From NCBI GenBank assembly GCA_014607495.2, contig CP053157.1, positions 10,168,001 through 10,232,000 of the forward strand: a DNA stretch of 64,000 bases, written 5' to 3'. Positions 46,331 through 58,213 of the stretch are shown in pieces. Source of the DNA: Carposina sasakii. Its lineage: Eukaryota; Arthropoda; Insecta; Lepidoptera; Carposinidae. The position numbers and the translations under genes were made by a program. Numbering within the stretch: the stretch's first letter is position 1; every line of letters begins with the position of its first letter. The notes beneath the pieces were generated by a model that searched no databases, was not told the origin of the DNA, and saw only the letters and a program-made list of their open reading frames with translations.

Positions 46331-49300
46331 TTGGACTAGTTACGAGTACATAACCAACACGCTGTGTGCGTGAAAAAATGTCCCTCTGTTCATGTTTTAC
46401 TATTCTACCGCTAAGATTTTTATGGTAATCGATTTCTTTAAAAATTTAAAAAAACATTTACATCTACGTTAGAAAAATAGGCACGACTGTGCATATAATG
46501 TATGATTACTAAAACCATCACAAAGAGAGCTAATACAGAGAGCTTAAGTGGATATAGAGCGACCCCTTTACTCATAATACTTAGGTCTAATACTGTTCTA
46601 AAGCGTGTATCTTTGTCCATGTCGAAATTATTATAATAGAGCTTACAAACAATATTATATAGGTAAGTGTTATGAATAAAGTGGCAAGTGTTATTGTCAA
46701 GGTAGACATCTAATTTAACTTGTAAATCAATAAGCAATATTTAAAGAGTACATCATATGCTAATTGACACTAGATTAGTTCCAATAATAAAAAATAAATA
46801 ATCTCAATTTTAAAGCTCTTCAAATACGTTAAGCTTGAGAAGTGGAAGAAACCTTGGAAATACCAGCTCAAGACTTGGATGGGCTTAGCCATCGTTTAAA
46901 GTAGTTATGTATTATCACAATGTCTCATAGACTTGTTACTGGCCCGTCGGGGTTCGATAATAAACAAAAATATCACTTAATTAAGTAGCTTCGTCAAGTA
47001 TAAGGACGGTGTAAAAGAAATCATAATTAAATAAATAATATAAATGAGAGCAAAAATAAAAACCGAGGGTACATACGTAAATGCTTCCATTACGAATATA
47101 AAATAACATAGCACTGACCACAATGAGGTGAACGCGGTAATCGAATGATAAATAATGCCATTAATTTGGTTTTATCGTAATGTGTGAATGCTTATTTAAC
47201 CAAAATGCCCTGAGATATTTTCTTACGGATAAACATCCTAAAATAAAACCTTGTATCTAAACTACTAACTCATACTACTAATTATGTTTAATAATGCCAA
47301 AAAGTAATTAATATTTTATATTATCAAAATAATGGAGGGCCAGGTATCAGGATCATAATAATAATTACCTTCTGTAAAATATTTTGCTCAATGGTAAATT
47401 ATCTTACATAGAATAATCATATCGTTCATTTATCTCGCGACTCCTACAAAACTTACACAAACAATAAGTAAAAAACTTACACTGTAAATACTGACCGAAA
47501 AGGGGAAATAAATTAACTACAATGAAACTACTTCAAGGTTAACACTAAGTAAATAATAAAATTTACATTATCTTAAAAATAATCTAAACCTAGGCGAATA
47601 CTTGCGTCTTGCAAAATAGGTAACCGTAAATATAATTTCATGAATATCAAGAGAGCATTTTAAGGCAAGGCTTAAACCTCGATAATATCATCAATGAGAT
47701 TCTATATTCAGATGAAATTGACTTCCACACACATCTAATACAACTTGTATCGAAGTTTTGACTGCAACTTATCACTTATCTACGATAAAAAGTTCTGATC
47801 TAACAACCTGATGTAAAATGATTTATCAGAAAGATACTGAATTGAAATCTCAGCTTTAAACAGGAGAGAAATAGGTATATAAATAGCTGCTACATCATAT
47901 ACACCTACCTACGAGTCGAACATAGTTATCACATCGGGAAGGTATACATATTGGGTACGGCAGCATAGAAAAAGCTCTATACAGTTCTACGCGTAAACAG
48001 ACGCGGAAAGTGCTAACATACTGCTTTCCGAATCGACCAGCAATGTCCTACGTTTTCATAAATATAATTCAGAATATATCACATCAGAAAGCAGTTATGA
48101 TGGTTGGGTGTTTTTACACAATATTATACAGGTGATTTTTGGTTGTCAACGTTCCCGAAAACTACGGAATCTCCTCATCATCACGATAATTTTTCTCCAA
48201 GAAAGCATACCTGGGAAGTGTCTGGTTTCCAAAATATTAGGGCCCAAAGTTGAATAAATAAACTGCGTTTTTCTGTATAAATGCACATTGACGCGTGTAG
48301 CAAGATTTTTTCACGACAAATAATTAATATCTGTCTATGAAAAAACTAGCATAAACACTGGACACAATACATTTCGCCCGATCAAGTAATTAAATAAAAA
48401 AAATTACATCGTTTCCCAGCATTTTTTTTGGCATAAACTTACTTTATATGATGTATAGAGTACGTATCCTTCGTTAAGGGTGGCAACGAAAAAACACCTG
48501 TATGTGCAACTAAATATGTCATGAATACTACTTTATTTTTTGTCATTAAAAGAAAATGCTATTGTATATGTGGTACTAAATAACCTTTTTGTTTCTAAAA
48601 ATGGCCTGTGTTTCTACTATACTTGTTTCTTAGAAATCAAAATAATATGTATGTAGGAATTCTCATAAAAAAAGTGAAATCATTTAATGCCTATATAGGT
48701 ACAGATGTTATCAATGATTATTGTGTGTCATGCTGTAATCGATAAGATGGCTATATGCTATAATAACATTGCTGAATCATGTTTTCTTCATAAAGTTCTT
48801 GTCACAGGTCTTCGCCGATCTATAGGTATTTATAATAATTCCCCAAAAAGATTATTATTTGATTATAGGCACTTTAAATATAAAAGTGTTTCACGATAAA
48901 ATCTGATTTTATACACAAAAGTTAATTTTATTTAATTTTGTGGATATAGTTGAATTTTTTGAGTATTATTTAGTCAAACATCTATTGCTTTTACAACTAT
49001 AATATACAGTACGTTAGAAACTAACACAGTAACCTTTCATATTAAAATTGACATGTTATTTTAACAACCTTTTTAAAATACTAATATTACTGCTTTTACT
49101 GGCCCTTGGGCATATTTGTAATGTAAAATATGATTTTTATTTTAACCGCATTAGGCTTATAATTTGCGTATGAACTATTTATTATACTTGTGTATAAAGT
49201 ATCTTTACTGGCTCTTAACTGACGTAGAAAGAATATCATTATTACTGACATAACCTCAGACCGAATAACAATACAGCCAAAGCACTGAAAATCAAAGTTT

Positions 49301-49704
49301 TCTTGAAAACAAATAGGAACATATAGGAAATTACATTATTTGCTTTCACTTATTACTCTTGTTAGTAAGAATATTATTAGTGATGTTCCTTCCGCGTGTG
49401 AATTTTCTGTATTTATTTACTCTTATACAATCGAGGCGTAGTTTTGAGGGCCTCACTTTATTGCTTGTGTTGTATGTAATGTTACTTGGTCTAAGACAAA
49501 ACCTATTATTCTCAACAACTGACCTGTAAAATACACAATACTAATATTGCTTGATTATTGACATAGAAATAAAGTTACAATCGTAAAATTAACTTACTGT
49601 AAGTACATTGCTTATTGCTGTTTCGTTTCCGTGTATTGCTGGTAGTTACTGGCTTCCATACATGTGGGTAGTCGGTTATTTTTCTGAAAGTTATCACAGT
49701 GCAG

Positions 49705-52700
49705 TCAGTGCGTTTCTTCTGCCGCTACATGCGTCGCAACAAGGTTCAGCGGCGCCTCGTCGTAATCGGGTGCGGTTCTACCCACCTGCAAGGTAACAGT
49801 ATACTAATTAGAAGAGTCTTTAGCATTTACATGAATAGGTAAACGATTAAATTGAAAACGGGGTTAGATCTCCGAGATGTTTTATAAAGGGGCGAGCGAA
49901 GCGAGCGGGGTATTTGTGATTCAACTAATATACGCTGTTTGTCTGTAATATAGGTTCTTTCTAAAATACATTGAAAGCAAGATAAGTACTATACTACTAT
50001 TATAGTAAAATCAAGTTTAATTTGAAATTAATTACAGGTAAACTTCAATAATATTATACGGAATAACAAATTGTGGCTAAAAAATTGTCACGTATCAAGT
50101 GGTGGACCTTTCTCAGTTTTTTGCCATTCTATGTTATTTCTCTCGTAGGTAGCCGTCACGAGGCGAGACTGGCACTGGCACGAAGTAGGTGGATGTTCAT
50201 ACTTCGGCAGCTAGTATAGTAGCGTACCTGCTGCGGCGCGGAGTGCGCATGCAGCGCGGCCAGCAGATGCGGCTGCAGCTGTCTGCGCAGCGCCGCCAGC
50301 ACCGCCTCCTCGCCGCCCGCCGCCGCCTCGCCCGCGTCCGCGCACGCGCCGCGCCGCGCCCCTGCCGGACATACTACACCGTACAATATTGTTTTTATTC
50401 TTTATTGTACATAGAAAACATAAGATTATGTATTAACAAAGATAATATACAAAGGCGAGCTTATCTCTAACAGAGATTAATTAATCTAAGATTAATTTAT
50501 TTTATTAATTAATCCTAACTAATATTATAAATGCGAACTTAACTCTTTCTGTCTGTCCGGCTTTGACGCTTAAACTACTGAACCAATATGAATAAAATTT
50601 GGTACACAGGTAGTCTATAGAATCTGAGAATGGACATAGGCTACTTTTTATCCCTAGGTAATATTTTAATCCCGGATAATTTCGACGTTTCGTATTTTAT
50701 ATTTAAGTTTACTTAGATTTGGCAAAATCGTAATAATAGTAATTGGAAATAGTAAAGACAAGGCGCTATGCAAGCTGCGCGTACCGGCGATGCGCCGCTG
50801 CCATGCGGTGTTTACCTACCAGCCGTCCGCCGCCGGCTAGAAATATAAATAAATAATAAGCGCTATAACTCACGATTCCTCGAATGCTTGGCGTCGTGGC
50901 GCGGCCGGCGCCGGCGCGTGTGTATGGTGTCGCGCCGCATGGCCGTGGGTCGCGGCACGCCGTGCAGCTTGTAGTAAAGGCCGCAGGCATTACACACCTG
51001 TGTGACAAAATACTTCATACAGCCACAGACCAGGACCAAAAGAAAAGCACTGGATACAAAACTGAGATCTATGACCTGGCTGATTGGTAGAAAGTCTCAG
51101 TTAACTAACGAAAGCAAAATGGCAGTTTACAAAACTATTTTAAAACCAGTTTGGACATATGGCATTGAACTCTGGGGAACAGCAAGTAACAGCAACATAG
51201 AAATTCTAGAAAGATTTCAAACTCAATCAATAGATCAATGTTCAACATCACAAATTGCATTCAAAATAACTATATCCTGCAAGACTTGAGGCTCGATACT
51301 GTGAAACAAGAAATCGCTTTCCGAAGCCAGAAATACCAACAAAAATTAACAATACATGTTAATGCTTTGGCTGCCAATCTAAAAGGTTCAGGTAGTAATG
51401 TTTATTCAAGACTGAGAAGGAACAGTATTCCAAACCTCATAAAAAGATTCTCTAAAGAATAGCGATAGTGGTTAATGGACCACTTCCTTGCCGTACCAAC
51501 AAAGTGACCAGAAAATGCTCAGACAAAGAAACAGCTAAATGTTTATGACAGATTGCTGTGTAAGCAGAAACAATTGAAAAAAAAACAGCCACAGAAGGTA
51601 TGGTAGTATAAGCCGCAGGCGTTACACACTTTTCTCACAAGTTAAAATAACTGTCAAAAATAGATGGCGTTACCTACATCTCCTACTTAGCTGCCCCCCT
51701 TCACCTCCCCTTGCCCGGTGAGTATTGTATAGTTCCGTGAACTAACTCAACTGAACACGGCGCTCCACACGATGCAATTTAGTAGTGGTGATGCAAGTAG
51801 CGCCATCATCCGAAGGTACTGCACGACGTAACGCACTCTACAAGACTCACCATTTCCCCGCGCGTGTCTCTCCGCCAGATGGTGGTGGTGTGCGTGCCGC
51901 AGTTGCTGCATGAGATCTCGACACGCGGCGCCGCGCGGTTGCTGCCCGCCGGCGGGGACGCTTCGGCGTTCTCTTGCTGATAACAGATAGATATTCATAT
52001 ACATATCCCTGTGATGCGGGGTTTCATTAAAGTACATCAGCTACATCGTACCTACATGTCGGAAGGGTCGATTAAGGAACTCAGGGGCGTTTTCTAGCAA
52101 TGAGTTATCTGAGAGGTATCTGGCTGTTCATGCAGGTCACGCCCCCATTTTCGGAGCACAGCCATGTGCGTGTATGTAGATTTCTATTTAGCATGTTTTA
52201 AACATACATCTTGCTAAATATTTAATTGTATCAGGCGTCACTATATGTATATTTTTAATATTTATTTAGCTATAATGAATTTATATTTTAAAAGTAATAT
52301 GTAGGTATTAACATTAACATGTTTAATTTTGATTGAGGGTATATTAAAAATTATTTGCAATATGTACATGGGTTTTAGTTGTTAGTTAGTTGGTTCAGTA
52401 GTTAGAACTAACATGGAAAACTAATCCTGATGATGACACGGGTGTTGGCGAAACATATGTCGATTAAATTTTTTTATTGGTTTTATGGTTGCATGCTAGG
52501 TGCTTGGATCTGGCTTCTCGTTGCGACAGAAGTGTCTTGTGTTCGTGATCATGAGTCGGCAGATCCGAAGGTCAGCGGAGGGTGTAGGGCCCGATGGAGA
52601 TACCTCTCGCTCATTAAATTCTTTACACATGCTCGTCGGTTTCGGGTGCATAGGTTCGTTAAATTAAGTGCGACCCTTCTCAGCATTGGCATTGTCATGC

Positions 52701-55700
52701 ACTTCTGCCGTGTATGTACAAGGAGTGACGGAAGGGGTATGTTAGGCGAAATGCTATGAAAATAGCCAACTTTATAGAGAACCATCGAATCAAATATGAT
52801 TTTTTTGAGATTGTTCGATTCGAATATTGCTGAGTATTCACGGAATTTAAATATTTTCGATTCCGTTCCGCGTACTTACGTTGTCGGCTTGCGGCCACGG
52901 CTGCGGGTTGGCGGCCGGGTCAGCGGACGGCTGCGCACGCGCCGGACAGCTCTGTTTCCGCCGCGCCGTGCCCGCCACGGACGAGCTGCGTGAGTTCCAA
53001 TCCCCACCGTTCTGTATACATCAGGATATAGACTATAGTTTTATGCCAACTTTTGTAAAGACATTTAAAAAGAGGTCATAAACATGCCTACCTCATATTT
53101 TTTGTGCAATTTCGTGACCGGTGACTTGCCGAAAATATTGTGTTGCATGCCATTGGTTTGCCATCCTCCATTCGCATTTATACTATTAGTTGGGATAAAT
53201 CTTTCTAAAATTATTAATAAAGAAATGGAAAAAAATCTTCACCCGAGTGGGATTCGAACCCACGACCTCTGTATATATAAATCTTTCTATTTAATTGTAA
53301 TATGTTATTTTGTTCTAGTTATCTAGATTATAAGCCCAGTAATCCGTTCCAATTTGTCATATTTTCTACAAATATTTATTTTAAGATCTAATTAGGTAGT
53401 ATATAATACTGTTCAATGATAATCTGTGTATAATCAGTCAATTACTCAAAGTTCAAACTGTTCAAACACAGAAGACATTTATAGGCATTTTTGTTTTCAT
53501 ACACATCATTACAGCAAGATTACAGCTAACCAAAGTGACAAATTATATTAGAGCACCTGTGTAAGTCACATGACTGTCCTAATTGTTTATGTACACAAAA
53601 AATATACAGCATAGTAAAGCATGTTCACACACACACACACACACATAAGGTGCTTTGCTAGTACATACTTCAAAACATACATAATAAAAGGTTGCCGCTA
53701 TTTTATTTAATAACTATAAGTAGCTCAGTTTTATCTATACATATAATAAAAATGTAACGGGTCGCTGTCTGTACATCGAAGATATATGAGAAAAAATATT
53801 ATAGGAGACCTTTATCAACGCAATAGTACCCAAAACAATGTTTTTTGAAATTTTTGTCGGTTTGTCTGTGCGTTTGTGCACGCTAATCTCAGAAACGGCT
53901 GAACCGCTTTCGATGTAGTTTTCACGAATATATTGTGACAGGTCCCACTTAACATATAGGCTACTTATTATCCCGGGAAAATGTTTTTATCTCGGATAAT
54001 TTCGACATTTTGTTTTATTGTAGTCCACGAGGACGGAGTCGCGGGCGTCCACTAGTATTACAATAAATGTCCACTCAATTCAGTTAAATAAAATAATAAG
54101 GGGGCCCTTAGACCTACCCTATAATGAACCAGCCTGGCTCGTTGTGAAATACATTGAGCACCTGAGTCTGTATCTCTTATACATCATAACTAACTAAATA
54201 TGTTTTATTTTCAATGCGTTTTTCTTATAAAAAAAAAGATTTAAAAGTTACATACAGTAAATATAAGGATTAAGTTAGTAATTATAAGGATTTATTTATC
54301 ACAAAATAACATAACAAGTTAGTTATTGAAGATTGTGAATTTACAGATCATTGTTAGTCCGCACATCGGTTGAGAAGCAAATCAAATGAGTAATACCAAC
54401 TATTATGCCGTGTCATTACAATGCCTTAAGTTTTTATCACTTCTACATTTGGATAAGGAAACAAAGTACCTACCTTGTCAGGTACAAAACATGGCTGTAG
54501 TATTAACATAACTACATAATATTGAGGATAAAGAACCTAATTTATTCTGCCATTCTTGCGGCTACTACGTTCAGTCACATGCCGCCTTCAGTAGTGAATC
54601 GGGGCCTTACATTTTAATCCGCTGTGTGAAACATATTAACGGTGCGGTGGTCACAAATGGAACTATATCGCGGACTGTTTACATTCTACAATGTTGGTAT
54701 TATTAGTTTCTAAATCCGTGATTGGCATGTGTAATTACATGCAAAAAACCGGTAGTGTGAATGTGAAAATATGCGTAATCACGTGTGCATCAGTATTACG
54801 GATATATTCTGGCGGTGGTAATCAGAAATCTTAGAAAATACTTTTATTTAGGTATCGAAGTTTAAATTTATAAATGTTAAGTCTAAATCTCAATAGATCT
54901 ATTAAGACTACCTATATAATCTAGACACAAAAACATCTAAATTTTATTATAAGATTATAATAATGGGTGAAACATAACTACGTTTGTCAATAGAACTGTC
55001 ATCTACAGGGTGTTTGTGACAGCCAGGCAATTATTGATACCATGAATCTGAGGCGGAAAACACTGAAAATTTTCGCAGGAAAATTCCAACATTTTCAGAC
55101 ATTTTTTTCATATTTTCAGGAAAAAAAAATAGTTTAATTTTTACCAAAAAATCATTTAAAAAAAAATGCCTTCAAGAGTTCAAATAAATGATCAACCCTA
55201 ATGGAGAGTCACAATTGATCCAAAAAACAGCAATGTGTCATACAATAACCAATAAGCCCATTTAATTAGCCACAGGATCGCCCGATACACTTGGCGCGGA
55301 GAGCAAAGATTACTGATAATCAAATCAAGAATACATTTCCTGCGAGTTATAAAACTGTCGTATAACTCAACACAGTGGTACTTGTTTAGCATTTCAGTAT
55401 TTGCCTGGCTGTCACCTACACCCTGTATAAGGGCCTTTATTATACTCAGAACGATACCAATATTTGATACTATAATACAAAATTAGAACCATTCATAAAC
55501 CTAGACTATGACGAGGCCTTGAACCTAGGTTTAAGACATATTAAAAGAAATTACAATGAACTTATCATTTAGTAGATAGATTCAACTATTGCATGAGGCA
55601 CGATAAACTAAATAATGCATTCAGATTTAAAACTACGTCATAATGAAGCAGGTATTTTTCCCTTTGCATCGTTTTAAATAAAGTCCTTCTAAAATAACCT

Positions 55701-58121
55701 TAAAGGATTATTTTGCAATAAAACGTTTTTATTGAACCAAAATTATTTCAAGTTGTTCAAGAAAAAGTCTGATGCAACCTTATTGATATTAGTAAAGTTC
55801 CTTTTAAAAGGTGTTAACCGTGTGTAAAAACATCAAGTTTGGACAAAACCTACCCATACGAATTATGGACTTTATGATACTACACATAAGAAACAGGTAG
55901 TTGTAACAAGTAGGTATCATTTGAGACCTTCAGACACTAAACGGCCGCCCGCCCGTCAAGTATTGGTCAGTTTAATAGCATATGGTAGCAAATTAAGTTA
56001 AGTACCTACTTACATATCAAATTATAACAAGATACCTAAATACAGATGCACATGTCAAAACTTCGTAACGATATAATCTATAGGTAGTAGTTTCAGGGTT
56101 TTGATAATGATACACGAAAAACTGAAAAACCTGCGCCAGCGTCGCTTCCCTTATACTGGTTATGCTGTAGATATGGTTATTGGAGAATTTGACATATTAT
56201 GTCAAGGGAAATTCGATATAACTTGATGCCTATGCCCGTGCGCATGATTCATCCGGAAGTGCAGGTTTTCGTATAAAAATCAATCATCGAATCCTCCCAT
56301 GAAGTCCTACACATTTCACTACCGCCGACTACGTATTTGCGTCGCCTTGGTTTTCTATAGGAGTCACCGACGCTTATTTGCATCCTAAGCGTTGTACACC
56401 GGCAGATTTAAAAAAATAATTTATTATAAACTTACCGGAGAAACAGAGCCGTTAGGGGGCACAGGTGTCGGTAGTGGAGATATCGATGACCGTAGTGGCG
56501 ACACCGTCATGCCGAGGTGTTTGCTGTTTATGAGCCGGCGCAGGAGTTGCGTCGCTTCCCCGCCCCGACCTGCAATGTCGGAGACACCTAAATAACATTA
56601 TAATCAGGAAATTTTGAATAGGAAGTTCGAATTCAGTTAGATTTTTAACGTGGGCATTGGACACACTAACCATGGACTCGAGAACGATAAGATTGTACAC
56701 TGCCCTATCATAAGATAATGGCTTGTTCAGAGCTTATTGGGAACCTAGCTAGCCTAATCATCATCAGCCTATTGCAGTCCACTGCTGGACGTAGGCCTCT
56801 CCCAGGGCACGCCACAAGACTGCCATGGGGGGGTATTTGCCCATAGTTGTACATACATGTTGAATAGCATGGCCTAACTTAGGTCCTAGGTACCAAATAT
56901 TTAAACATTCAAGTCAAGATTGATTGGTTGATATTTAACATGATAAAAACAATAAAGCGAACCATTTTGCTTATGTAGAGCTTGCCAAAGAGATTCCTTG
57001 TCGTTCTCATTCTCTAAATGATGTTGAGGTGAGGACTGCGTTGATCTCGCTGACTGAGTCTCCTCAGGATCATCCTGTAGATGAAGGAAGACGTTAAAAT
57101 AACAATACCAATAAAATATTAGGTAGTTGGTCCAGTATATAGACCTACCTGAGAAATCTGAGATATATCCATTTGTAACCTGTCAGGGTCCGACTCGCTA
57201 CTACTCTGACTGCACTCGTCGTAAACTCTATCTCTTGATACCTTCGCCTTGTTACTCTGACCGTACACATGTTTGTTATATTCATCGTTATAGTTCGCCG
57301 GTTTGCTCGGTGGTGGTATTTTTTTTAAATACACTTGATTGTGGCCGCGCTCCGCATGCTCCGCTTCCATTGGCTCGTTTTTCACGCTGCTGTACAGTGA
57401 GAGGTCCATTGATTCCTTGTGGGCGTGGTCGTCGTTGCTGATTGGGCTGGCTGACCTCTGCGAGGCGCTATACGCATGGTACTGCTCCTCGGGGAAGTCC
57501 TGATATTTCAGGTCGGTCGACTGCGGCGCGGGCGTTCTTTCGATAACGTTTGTGTAGTTCTGATATTTCTGAGATTCCTCGTTCTCTCGCTGCGCCACGG
57601 CTACAGCCTTGCTTATTATATCGATGACCGCATTACAGTGCATTACCTCCTTCGCTCGCTCGGAGGGCGGTAAACTCGGTATATTATTAAACACTATGTG
57701 AGGCTCTTCTTCCACTTTAGCCGCGTATTTTGTGGGATCGTAGTTTTTGATTTGCAATAACGTGACCGCGGCCTGTCGACTCTCGAGATTCTTCATCTCC
57801 TCCGTAGAGTCCGGCGACCCCACCTCGGTGTATTTGTGTTTGAGCTCGTGCTCATACTCGTCATTGCTCAGTGGCTTGATAATCTCCTCCAATTTAGCTG
57901 CCGTTGTACTCAGGATCTCCTAAAACAAATAATTACTTTGATTACGGTATAATATTGGCTCGGTGATAACGTTCAGATACACAGCCAATGAGGCATGGTT
58001 TATTTTATGTCACCCGCGATAACGCACACCTCTGTAATGATAAGATAAAGTACCTGCGCTAGATCAAATATTTCTTGCAGTATCTTTTGTATTTTCGAGG
58101 AAAATGTTTTACTTTCAAAGA
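49705..58121 (-). CDS. GATA-type zinc finger transcription factor, 5' end missing
   Basis: Exons in gene order: 58121-58054 (tentative), 57919-57149, 57074-56963, 56587-56436, 53011-52880, 51976-51851, 50997-50874, 50361-50228, 49785-49705; about 566 codons visible. One GATA finger, C-x2-C-x17-C-x2-C, is split by an intron: [18 protein letters not shown] then [20 protein letters not shown], followed by the basic arm [13 protein letters not shown]. It would bind GATA sites in DNA and act in the nucleus. The large 771-nt exon encodes an acidic, serine-rich region; the last exons are Ala/Gln-rich and GC-rich. No N-terminal finger is seen, which suggests the insect GATAd type rather than two-finger members; that assignment is an inference. 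The 56963 donor (GGTTCG) is weak and the exon at 58121 rests on splice sites and frame only. The first exon was not found. Confidence 0.88.
50388..50490 (-). repeat. LINE 3'-tail fragment
   Basis: Shares ACAAAGGCGAGCTTATCTCT-type sequence with 39960-40185 and starts with a TTTTTATTCTTTATTGTACA head. It lies in the GATA intron directly upstream of exon 50361-50228 in transcription order. Confidence 0.55.
50515..50700 (+). repeat. Retroposon tail fragment
   Basis: CTAATATTATAAATGCGAAC start, TTAAACTACTGAACC, GGCTACTTTTTATCCC and a CCCGGATAATTTCGACG end. Related in layout to the CTAGT family but lacking the final GGGCGTCCACTAGT. Confidence 0.65.
51030..51584 (+). mobile_element. 5'-truncated Jockey-like LINE (reverse transcriptase end)
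   Basis: Reads [20 protein letters not shown] then [20 protein letters not shown] and [11 protein letters not shown], the unmistakable C-terminal region of Jockey-type reverse transcriptases. After a frameshift near 51240-51290 it continues [20 protein letters not shown] and ends before a 3' UTR with a poly-A run (51577-51585). It is flanked by the 11-bp direct repeat ACAGCCACAGA (51019-51029 and 51585-51595), a target-site duplication. It lies in the intron that splits the GATA finger, on the opposite strand. Confidence 0.9.
51603..51629 (-). pseudogene. Duplicated start of the GATA finger exon
   Basis: On the minus strand this 27-nt stretch translates VCNACGLYY, identical to the first nine residues of the live exon at 50997. 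The two match at 24 of 27 bases and all differences are synonymous (AAT/AAC for Asn, CTT/TTA for Leu). It breaks off after the second Tyr. The bases before GTG are AA, so the acceptor AG is lost. Confidence 0.75.
52378..52610 (+). repeat. Dispersed repeat shared with the 8.5-kb nested element
   Basis: Shares TTGGCGAAACATATGT, GCAGATCCGAAGGTCAGC-like and GGAGGGTGTAGGGCCC segments with 8436-8690 (reverse orientation there). It lies in a GATA intron. Confidence 0.65.
52712..52790 (+). repeat. Partial copy of the 36424/60887 fold-back MITE
   Basis: GAAGGGGTATGTTAGGCGAA then ATAGCCAACTTTATAGAGAA corresponds to the left arm only. Confidence 0.55.
53235..53275 (-). repeat. tRNA-like B-box fragment
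   Basis: The reverse complement contains GTGGGTTCGAATCCCACTCG, a pol III B-box inside a stem. No A-box or acceptor stem is found within tRNA distance, so a SINE or tRNA pseudogene fragment is likelier than a tRNA gene. Confidence 0.35.
53618..53645. repeat. (AC)n microsatellite
   Basis: Run of about twelve AC dinucleotides in a GATA intron. Confidence 0.95.
53740..54056 (+). repeat. RTE-like retroposon tail (CTAGT family)
   Basis: The longest complete copy: ATATAATAAAAATGTAACGG start, both TATCCCGGGAAAATGTTTT and GGATAATTTCGACATTTTG blocks, and GAGTCGCGGGCGTCCACTAG end. GATA intron. Confidence 0.9.
55004..55427. repeat. MITE-like element with 26-bp inverted ends
   Basis: Left end TACAGGGTGTTTGTGACAGC, right end GCTGTCACCTACACCCTGTA; these are inverted matches continuing into CAGGCAA / TTGCCTG. 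About 424 bp, no transposase ORF. GATA intron. Confidence 0.85.
56755..56870 (+). repeat. Dispersed repeat with GCAGTCCACTGCTGGACGTA
   Basis: A hallmark lepidopteran repeat: TATTGCAGTCCACTGCTGGA, then GTAGGCCTCTCCCAGGG and a GGGGGGGTATTTGCCCATAG end. A minus-orientation piece occurs at 59090-59147. GATA intron. Confidence 0.8.
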
Positions 58122-58213
58122 CTGGGAGTGAGTAATCAGTGAATACAAAGAAGCCTGTGCCCTTGGCGTTTACATAAGTGTTAACTGTTAATTATGGTGT
58201 TTCTTTGTTGTAG

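Larger units (their letters stand above)
43071..49704. other. 6.6-kb gene-free region between WDR3 and the GATA stop codon
   Basis: Includes the WDR3 3' UTR, an RTE-like tail at 43224 and two inverted-repeat elements (45183, 46206). The rest (44.3-49.7 kb) is AT-rich, single-copy-looking sequence with few recognisable repeats. Since the GATA stop is at 49705 on the minus strand, much of it could be a long GATA 3' UTR: TTTATT (AATAAA on the minus strand) occurs, for example, near 44851. No convincing ORF. Confidence 0.45.

Noticed and set aside
46438..46737. 99-codon minus-strand ORF
   Set aside because: Low-complexity, AT-driven composition, no recognisable motif, and it lies in the probable GATA 3' region.
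52880..57149. A second, N-terminal GATA finger in the upstream exons
   Set aside because: No C-x2-C-x17-C-x2-C pattern appears in any of these exons.
57127..57673. Plus-strand ORFs opposite the large GATA exon
   Set aside because: Antisense shadows; the minus-strand frame joins in phase to the next exon.
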